From contig VCAZ01000015.1 of assembly GCA_005784505.1 (NCBI GenBank), forward strand, positions 6,589,168 to 6,653,167: a stretch of 64,000 bases of DNA. The letters are read 5' to 3'. This stretch comes from Bagarius yarrelli (lineage: Eukaryota; Chordata; Actinopteri; Siluriformes; Sisoridae). Within the stretch, counting starts at the first letter, position 1; each line of letters starts with the position of its first letter. Both the position numbers and the translations under genes were made by a program. The notes under the pieces were generated by a model. It saw only the letters and a list, made by a program, of their open reading frames with translations. It had not been told where the DNA came from and did no database searches. Below are positions 34,225 to 44,400 of this stretch, piece by piece.

Positions 34225-35424
34225 CTATATATAATAGGATAATTTTTATCTATCAATATAAGAAAATAAAGTAATCATCAAGCTATTCGAAGCTTTAGAT
34301 GAGGAGTAAGGTGGGTGCTTTGTAACCTTGCATAGTCCAGACCTTTATGCTGCAGAAAAATAGAGGCACCCGACCATCACATCCATGTGTTTTTGGACAT
34401 TCTGTTCCAGTTATAGTCTTATTCTTTCTCCTTCTACACTTCCAGAAGGAAACTGTCCACTAAATTTTATTTACTTACTCTGGTACAAAGCATTAGTGGT
34501 GCTAATTTTGGGTGAGAAGGTGTGGGCAAGGGGACCTATATTTAATCTCCTTCATTGGTGGACTGATGGACACATTTTCATCTAGGAATGAAAGGGGTAG
34601 GGGCCACAATCCTTTTTTTTAGGAGGACACACAAAGGCTCTATAGAATTTGAAAGGTTGTCACAGTACAAAAAAAAACAAAAAAAGAACTGACTGTATAA
34701 ATGAAGATTCAGTACTGCATTGTATTACTAAAACGAATCATTTACATTTACATTTACATTTGCAGCATTTGGCAGACGCCCTTATCCAGAGCGACTTACT
34801 TATTCCTTGTTATACAACTGAGCAATTGGGGGTTAAGGGCCTGATCACATCTTTTTCTAATTTTTGCAGCTGTTCAAACATCCCAGCTTCATTAGCAGCC
34901 ATCGTGTTGCTGTGTTTCTGAGCATGCACGATGAAATTTGCACAGAGGCCATTCTGCAGCACGTGCTCAGCAGCGGCAAGGTCTGTTTTATCCCAGGTAC
35001 GAGAGCAACAGCAACCACATGGACATGCATGCTGCGACTGAACAGCATGGAGGACATGAACTCGCTGCCCGTCACCAGCTGGAACATTCGGCAACCCGCT
35101 GACACAATGACACACTGAGAGAGGAAGCTCTCGCAACAGGTACCTATCTATCCATCCATTCATCCATCCATCTATCCATCCATCCATTTAAATATATTCT
35201 GTACATTTTTTGAGATGTTTGTGAATGAATAATTTACCAGTTGCACACCGGTCTGTTATTGTGGAGACATTTCCACACCCTTAAACATGACAAGGCACAA
35301 AAGAAAACATCATTTGGTTGCCTTATCTGTCAGTCATGCATCCATTCAAATATATATAATCTCTCTGTCTCTCTCTCTCTCTCTCTCTGTGTGTGTATAT
35401 GTGTATATATATATATCTATTAGA

Positions 35425-35475
<51 letters not shown>

Positions 35476-38400
35476 TATACACACAAACACAATAATAATA
35501 TTATATAATACTGCATTTTTTAAAGCAGTTCAGATATTTTGTTATATCATTTTATTTGACTTTATTTAATTTTTTTAAGATATATTTTCAGGCATTTTTG
35601 CCTTTATTGATAGGACAGAGAGAAATAAAATGGGCGAGAGAGAGAAAGAGCAAGCGAAAGAGAGGGAGAGAGCGGTGGGACCGGAAATGACCCGAGCCTG
35701 AATCGAACCCAGGTCTCTGGAGCACAAACGCGAACTGTGCCGGTGCCATAACCCACTACACCGCGGCACCAGCACCCACATGATTGGCTAAACAACTGTT
35801 CAACAATTTGTTTGTTAACCAATTGTTAAAAAAGAATTGGTATTAAGGCATTAAGAAACCTGCTGGTTATAAGATCGTATGTTCAATTCCCAGTTGCTAT
35901 ACTTCCCCAATAAACCGGGCCTCTATGCATGGCCTTGCACCCTTCTTAGCTTCTCAGTTGAATAACAAACGAGATATAACTAAGTCCCTGTGGTTAAGTG
36001 CTTTGCCAAATGTGAGAAATGCAATCCAAATGTGTGAACCCAACACCTTGTACCTGCAGCCACACTGAAATAAAATGAACCATTCCCGACAATTTTAAAA
36101 CCTAAAGATTTACTAACATAAATGTATTAAAACAATCATCTTTTGCTATGATTTTGTTTTACATGTAGTGATCTAGATCTTTACATTTCTGGCATTTGGC
36201 AGTAACCCTTGACTTGCATTCATCTAATTTTAAGGGCCTAAGGTTAAGGGCCTCAGCTTGGTGGTGGTAAGAATTGATCCCACAATCTTCGGATCATCAG
36301 TTCAACACTGTAAACACTAAGCTACCACTTCTCACAGACCACCAGATGGTGCTGTCTTGTTACTTTTCATTCACGCCTTCAAACTTTCAGCTAGTGGTGT
36401 GATGCAGACCTGATTGTGTAACACTGCTCAAAATGTTTGCAAGGATATAAACTGATGATATTTTTGGTCAGTGATTATTTTTGGTCAGTTTATAGGTCAA
36501 AATAAATAAACATGATTTATGATTTCTTTGTTCTCTTTCTTTAATGGTTCCAGCCCCTCTAGTCACCAGGTGCTGAAAGGTGCTCCTATCTTTTAGCTCT
36601 TGCTGCCAATTCTGTCTCTTGTTCTCGCTGCCGCTTCCCCTCCACTTTTCCACTCTTTCTGTTTTTGCAGCCTGTAATCTCTTGGTCCCAGCAGTCCCTT
36701 TATCTCCTACCGCCTGTGGCTTCACCATCTCTTTGTTCTGTCTGTTTTCTGGTGCTTTAACCTTCATTTTCTCCTAGTTCTCGCTGCATTTACTGTGGTC
36801 CTACCAGCCCCTTTCCTCCCTCAGTTCCTGGTCACTCCTAGTGGTTGTAGCCCTTGCTGGCTCTTGGTGCTTGATGCCCTGTTCATATATGATCGATTTC
36901 AGATGTCCTCTCTTTCTTTCTGAAGAACCATAGATGTCGTCTTTGTAAAGGATGGCAGAATGCACCTTCATCAGATACACCGTCTTCATCAACAGTGTGA
37001 TTACACACATTAAATACAGAACACAGCAGCCTTGAAGATCTATCTAGTGCTTTTATTATAATGTAATACCGGTGTTTTTCATGTAAATACCGTGCTGCAG
37101 CATGAGTTCTCTGTATGTTCGAATGTTCATGCAAACCACCCCATGCGCATTGCAACAGACACTGCATATTGCAGATACTTGAAAGTACTTCCGTACCATC
37201 GACATAATTGACATGACGGAGCAAGAGTGTAAACTGAGTACTGAACACAGTTTAGTAGGAACTAGTTCAGTTCCGGTCCCTAATTCTACCCACCATTTCA
37301 AACCGTCCTTTTATACTTAAAGAACAGTCAGGGACAGCTAGACTTTCTGTCCTTGCTAGACCTTTTTCTTATTTAATTACATTACAGACAATTACATTTT
37401 TAGTGCAAGACAAAACAAACATAATCTCCCCCTGCTGGTTTTTAGTCCACACAAAAGTTACCTCCTTTCTTGTCTCAGATGTCGCCCTTGGACTGCTTGC
37501 CACTTCAAGAGTTTGGAAGTCGTCCACTGATTGGTTAAAGTGTACAGTATTTCCTGGAGACTTGTGTGTTGCGTTGTTTACCGATCTGCTTGGAAATAAT
37601 GCAGTTTTGCCTGGAAACAATTTTGTGTTTCCATCTGTGGGAATGATTGATTCTGTACATTTTTGAGATGTTTGTGAATGAATAATTTACCAGTTGCACA
37701 CCGGTCTGTTATTGTGGAGACATTTCCACACCCTTAAACATGACAAGGCACAAAAAGAAACATCATTGGTTGCTTTATCTGTCAGTCATACATCCTTTTG
37801 CACGGGCCTTAGCCATTTAAACAGCTAAGGTTCCCAGACAGACCTTCTGCAGTTGAGAACACCTTCTTTTTGTCCGAGTGAGTCCTCTCAGTTCCTAAAG
37901 CAACACTATCGAACATTTGCTCATGGTTCCCCCATGTAGTTAATAAGCGCAATTGTAAAATTCATCTGGTTAACAGTTTTTCTACCCCTGGAATAGTTTT
38001 ACACATTAGTCGAAGAAACTGGCACCTTCATCTTCCAGGCATCCTTCGAACAACTTCACTTTCCATCTCCTCAACAATTACCATGTCATCCCATTTCAAT
38101 GATGACTAAGTGACTATATCTTGTATACAGATCTAATTATATCGAATAGCATGTAAACTTTATTCGTATGGCCTTTAGGTGTAATTTTGGTATTACCACG
38201 TCTTAATGCAGTCTTCTGTAAGCATGTCTTGAGACAAGTCCTCATTCTGTGGAAGTCATACCCATATATTATTCATGCCTTACCATCGTTTCAAGTTCTT
38301 TGGGTGGTTGGGCTTCATTGCTAATGATGGCTCAGTCTTCAACATTAGATCATTTCTCCCAAGGAAACATTATCCAAAGTCTGTGTAGTCATTTCATGCA

Positions 38401-41400
38401 AATATTTGGCCAGTTTTGATGCCAACAGCATGACTCAAGTCAAGGACAGCGTGAAAAAGACGCTAATGGATAAATATACAAGCACTGAGACCTATGAACT
38501 AGTTTTTCTTTACCAAACTCCGCAGGATTTAGAAAGCAAGTGTAGTTGTGTAGAAATTTGTAAGACAGTGCGTCTGTGGTGTTCACAGTCAACACATTTG
38601 AGCGTGATATTCACACTGAGCTTTTTTGATGTGTCCCAACATGTTCACGTTCACCAATGCAACAGTGCAACATTCTTATTTGCAATATTTGAACTTTGCT
38701 GATGCCTGATATTGATTTACTAGTAACGCACATTATGTCAGACTGCTGGCTGATTTCTATGCTAATGTCACATTTTTCCCCCCAAAGACTTTCTTCATTG
38801 TGTATAAAACCAATCTTAGGAGAAAGCCATAGAAGCTCAATTTGTCATTTCACTGGATAGGCATGTGTGCTTAGCTTTGTAGCAAACTGTTACGCACCCA
38901 AACACTAAACAAAAAGAACTGTAATTACCTTTTCAGAGCTGGAACCCAACGACAAGAACCAATGCTGTACAAAAACAAAGACGGGGCTCTCAGCAGGGTG
39001 CTGATGTGACTCATCATATACCAACATCTGCTCTCCATGTGGAAGAATTTCAACAATTCATTATATCTCAAGATCTTTTCAAGTGCTTACAGCAGACATT
39101 TCCTATATGCTGGGCAGATTGTGTGTCTGTCAGTCAAATCAAAATCAAGTCTATTAATATCCAAACATATGCAGCTGGTTAAATCGACTTACCCAAATTG
39201 CCACGAGGGTATGAATATGGGGTACCTTGCATGATATTGGGCACTTTTTTTTTTATTTCCACAGTTTCTGGTATAGACTCTGGAACCACTTAGACCCAAA
39301 CCAGTTACTAAATAATCGAATAGGATAAAATAAGGACATATTTGAACACAAACTTGCCCCAAATGCAGACACTGTGCCCAGATACACTATATGGCTAATG
39401 GTAATCCAGATTCCATTCCTGATTTGGTGCCATATTTGGTTTATATGATATCCTTCTCTCTTCTGGGAATGCTTTCAACTAGATTGTGCTAGAAAGCTCA
39501 GGGAATTTTAGATCTCAATGGTGTTCATTGGGAATTTCTGGTTAGGATTCTGTGCAGGCTTTCCTATCTCCGCTCCAACCTTGGCAAATTATGTCCTTAT
39601 GGACTCCTCTTTTCGCCTGGAGACATTTCATGCTGACAAAATATTTGCTCCTTAGGTTCAGTGAAAAAAAAAATTGCAATAGTGCAGCATGCAAATAAAA
39701 TTTTGGGATAGTGAACTCAGGAAAGACTCACATATTTGTGTGATTGCCAGCTAAGAACAAAGCTTTGAACCTATGTTGGATATTAATGGGTGTAGTTGGT
39801 TCGTTTTTTTTGTGTATGCCATGTTTTCTGGATTTTTATCACACACTTGGCTGAGAACTTTTTTTTTTTTATCTGATAGCAAAAAATGTGCATAAACTAT
39901 AATGGAAACACATTTACTGAACAAATTCCATCATGCGCATCAAAAAAAGTCATGTGATTTTACTTTAGGAGATGTAATAACAGAAAACGCCGGAAATGTA
40001 ATATACAGTATAAGATATAAGCAATGACTATTCTTGATGGAAAATGTTAATAGTAAATAGTTAATAGTTTTTCTTTTATTCTTTGGTGCCACTTTATCAG
40101 GTACGAAATTATGTTGGATGATTCGCATATTTGGATTTGGCAAATTTTAGTATCCAGGCTTGAGACTGGCACCGAAGTCACTGGCCTGTGACCGCTGTGG
40201 CTAGACTTAAACGGCATTTGCCAGATGCCCTTATTCTTTCTTATGCAACTGAGCAATTGGGGGGGTTAAGGGCCGTGCTCAGGGGTCCAGCAGTGAGAAT
40301 TTGGTGTTGCTGGGAATCAAACCCTGATCTTCCAATTAACAGTCCAACACCTTAACCACTGCACTACCAATTACCAATGATAATTTGTGTGTTAAGTGTC
40401 CAATGAGTAGTGAAAATGTAATTTGCACAATAGATCCTTACAGTGTATAACATCTCACTATATGTTTGTGTTTATTTCTCTTTTTATTGCTCTCTTTCTT
40501 TTTATCTGGCTCTCTCTCGGCAGGTGTGTTGAGAAACCTGACCATCAAATCTCATTCTTGCTCTTATAATAACCTTTTTTTTTTCCCATTAAGACACAAA
40601 ATAATTAGTGAGATCAATCAATCGGGTGAGGAGGTCTGGGTTGCGTTTTGCATTTCAGTTTATCCCGGGGCATTGAGTGGAGGTGAAGTCAGGGCTCTGT
40701 GCAGAAATTGTCCTGCATTTCAACTCAACTCAAACCATAACTTAGTGTGTATTAATGGATCTTAGGGAAGCTTAATGAATGCTTAACCAGTGTTTGGACC
40801 TCTCAGGTCCCGATAAAGGAAAATATTAAAACCCAGCGTGATGTTAAACACATACTGTCATAAGCGTGCGTCCACAAGTGAGACAGTAGAGATGAAAATT
40901 TGCAGAAAAGTCATTATTAATCATTTTTTGTAGAGCAAAAAAATTCTCTACTAGCTTCGTAATATTATAGTTGAACCACTGATGTCACGTGGACTACTTT
41001 GTCGATTATATTGGTACGTTCCTGGGCCTTGAACGTGGTACTTTGCTGTCTGTGAGGGACAGGGAGCCCTCAGATTTCAGCAAATAAAGATACCATATTA
41101 TATTACAGCCTCAGCCCTTAAACCTAAGCATTTATTTTAACACTATTAGTCAATGCTGTAAAATAACTAAGATGCGGCAAATTTCAGATTTAATACCTAT
41201 GACGAGTAGCAGTGCAGGACACCTGCACCTCCTTTCTCAGACTGTGCAGTACAGCAAAGGCCTTACCATAGAGCAGTATGGCAGTTGAAGCGCTCACCTG
41301 TCTTACTGCGTCTTCGATTTTACACACTGATCCTAGCTCAGCATCCTGCTGTGAGCCTCTCTAAGTGGCTCCAGGCTGCCTTCCGTTTTCTTTATCACCT

Positions 41401-44400
41401 TACAATAGAATAAAGGAAATCCGCCTCCAAAGAAATAGAAGACGTTGATCAGGGAGGATGGATTAGATTTTTGATTGTGGCAAACGTTAAGAAAATTAAC
41501 ACAGAGATTTTGTGAGAATAAATAGCCCCAGGGAGATGCTTTGCTTTGCTATAATTAAGAAAGATAGAACTGAGGACCAAAAATAGTTTAATCTGCAGGT
41601 GCTTTGATGAAGAAACAGTTCTGTGGAAATTAGAAACGCATGTACAGTTTAAGGTTCTATAACCAAAAGATAATTCCTCAGCCATGCTCAGTTGGAACTT
41701 GAATATAATGTAAATGAATATATATTCTTTTAAAGCTTTTTTTCATTAATACACTTTAAAAATAATTATAATATATTGCTACAAGTTTGTCTATGCCAAT
41801 AAACAAAACTCTGATAAAAATTCCAAACTCTGGTAAATGCACAAAGATCTATGAGAACGTCACAAGGAGATGTAGCCATGGTTTGCCATAGTTGGTGTAA
41901 ATGTACCTGGGTGTTCTTTGCAGAACCCTGACGTCAACCCCACTAAACACCTATGGGATGAACTAGAACACTGGAATATGTGTGCCTGAACTCACTAATA
42001 ATATAGTTGCTGAATGAGTAAGTAGAAGTCATTTAAAAAAGTGTGAAGGTTATTGTATGAGTAAAACTAAATCTGGAACAGGAGGATGAAAAAAAAAAAA
42101 ATAGATATGGACGTAATAGTTATTTCTTTTGTATGCGATGCAGGTGGTATAATCTGAAGTCTTAGCATGTAAATTACAGTGCGCAAAAATTTACCAGGTG
42201 GTTTACTACTCTTTTCCATTTTTTCCATACGACGGACCATTAAGTATCCCATGAAGACGCAGGGGAGACGACTCGACAGGCTACTTAAGGCTACTTAAAG
42301 AAATAAATATTGTCCCCTGTAGTTAAATTGCATTTGTTGTACATTATTTTAGTTTATCATTATACAATTTTTAAAATCGTACTGCTGTGATGTCGTATGT
42401 CACATGACTATATCAACTTGGCAGATGTAGGATTGACTTGCATATATTTTGTACAACTGAGCAATAAAGATTTAAGGGGTCTTGCACAGGGGCCGAACAG
42501 TGGCCACTTGGTGGTGCTGGGAATTGAACCCCGATCTTCCAATTAGCAGTCCAATCAGCAATTTGAGAGGAGCTACTAAATAAGGAACATGGTAGCTCAT
42601 TGGTTAAATTATTTGGCTACTGATTTAAAGGTTGTGAGTTCAAATTCCAGTACCATCCAGAGGTCATTGCTGGGCTTTAGCAAGGCATTTAATCAACTGT
42701 ATTAATAAATAAATATAAATTTAAAAGAATAAGAATGAATATGAGTGACGAAGTATAAGGAAATTTGCCAAATGCCAAATATTTTCAGAATTTTTTTTTC
42801 AGCATTCGTTCAAAGTACTTTGCATTTGGAAACTTTTTGCAGTCCCCTGGCTGTACATACTCATTCATTTCATTCAGAAAAAACGTCTATACTTAATTGT
42901 GCTAGTCTCCACCGTTTATACATTATTAATGAATATCACAGAGGAGTGTATTATTACACAGAGAGGGCCAGTAAGGGCATCTGCTGATCATTATTGCACT
43001 GCTTTTATGATGTTCTTGTGTTTGTCAATATTTAATGAGGTTGTGCTGAGGTTGTGCTGCTTTGAAATCTTGACTCGCGTCAGCCTGACGTTGACCTATA
43101 AATTGATCCGACTGCCTGGCAAATTACATTGTTGTGCATTTTTTTAAATGATTGTCAGGGTACCGGTGACATTCTGTGAGTCTCATCTGTGGAAGTACAA
43201 ATAAGTGCTTATGTTCTCATGTAAACACAAAATACATGTTTCAAAACAAGCTAATATTAAATTGTCTATTAAATTGTTCACTTTTCAAAAATCATTATAT
43301 AATTCATAATAAACGCCGCACATCTGGATATGCTTTTAGGTCCTGATGAAGGAAAAACTAACAGTACAGGGGAAGTGGTGGCTCAGTGGTTAAGGTTTTG
43401 GACTGATACCAGAAAGACTGGGGTTCGGTTACCAGCACCACCAAGCCACCACTGTGAACCCCTAAGCAAGGCCCTTAACCCCCAATTGCTCAGTTGTATA
43501 AAAGAGATAAATGTATGTAATTGTACAGCATGTCAATTGTGGCAACAGTCTGGGGCAAAACAGTTATGAGTGTTCACAGTCCACTTAATGATTCCTGAAA
43601 AGGTTATTCCTAATACAATGTTCCAGAACCTTCTATAAGTGTCTTTGATAGGGTTGGGGCCAGCTGACGCTGTGTAGCATATTATTTTATCACAGTTTGA
43701 TCCCATCAAAACCATTTAGTAAACCGTTGTATGCTGTGCATGGACGCAGAATGTAAAGGTGATCAATCATGAGAACGTAACGTTAGGTTTTGAAAATGGT
43801 TATTAAACCGTTGCACTATGTTACCTAACATTGACAGCCCATTTTTTTCTCCTAATTTCAATTAATTACATTTGTATTCCTTAATATGGACATTTTATAC
43901 AATTTATACAAAGTGAATATTATACGTTATGTAATCACGTAGAGAATGCAGTGTAAATTTCTCGCTTGGCAAAAATATTGTTTATCGTATATCATCATCA
44001 GGCCAATACACTATGTTCCTCCTTATATGTGCTCTGTAGTGATGATCAGCTGATTTTTAATTGCTGTATATAAATTTTTAATTGCTTTGAGTTAGAGCTG
44101 TGTATTGCCGCAAGGGCCGCACGATACACGATACATAAATGTACGGAGATGTACTGCGATACGGTATGTATCGCAATACATTGCAATTTGTAAATTAAAA
44201 AGTAAAACAAAAGTTGTAACACAACAATTACATACTGGAGGCACCTTATTTTGGTCCACCATGCTTGCTTCTGGGTCATTGGCCGTATGTGACCGTGAGC
44301 GGAGGAGGAAGTCGTTTGACACACACTGAGGGTTTTAATTAAATATTAACATAAATGTTAATCAGTCCCTCCCGGGGACCCAGCGTAGGATACGGCTAAA

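Larger units (their letters stand above)
33660..34869 (+). other. mthfs: MTHFS intron 1
   Basis: Contains two (AC)n tracts at about 33737-33754 and 33979-33998, two SINE copies and AT-rich filler. Confidence 0.7.

Noticed and set aside
34810..35187. Minus-strand 125-codon frame across MTHFS exon 2
   Set aside because: Antisense shadow of the exon plus a (GGAT)n microsatellite.
36468..36767. 99-codon minus-strand basic frame (MKVKAPENRQNK...)
   Set aside because: No match to a capsid or nucleocapsid motif. Kept only as possible filler of the LTR-like remnant and not listed as a gene.
38406..38702. 98-codon plus-strand frame (MASFDANSM...)
   Set aside because: It lies inside MTHFS intron 2 with no domain, splice signals or homologue I recognise.
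43369..43530. tRNA-like box A and box B sequences that could be called tRNA genes
   Set aside because: They are SINE heads: the cloverleaf does not close, and a conserved SINE body and tail follow. The same applies to the other copies.
44046..44324. Overlapping 74- to 92-codon frames on both strands
   Set aside because: They coincide with MITE-like sequence and match no family.
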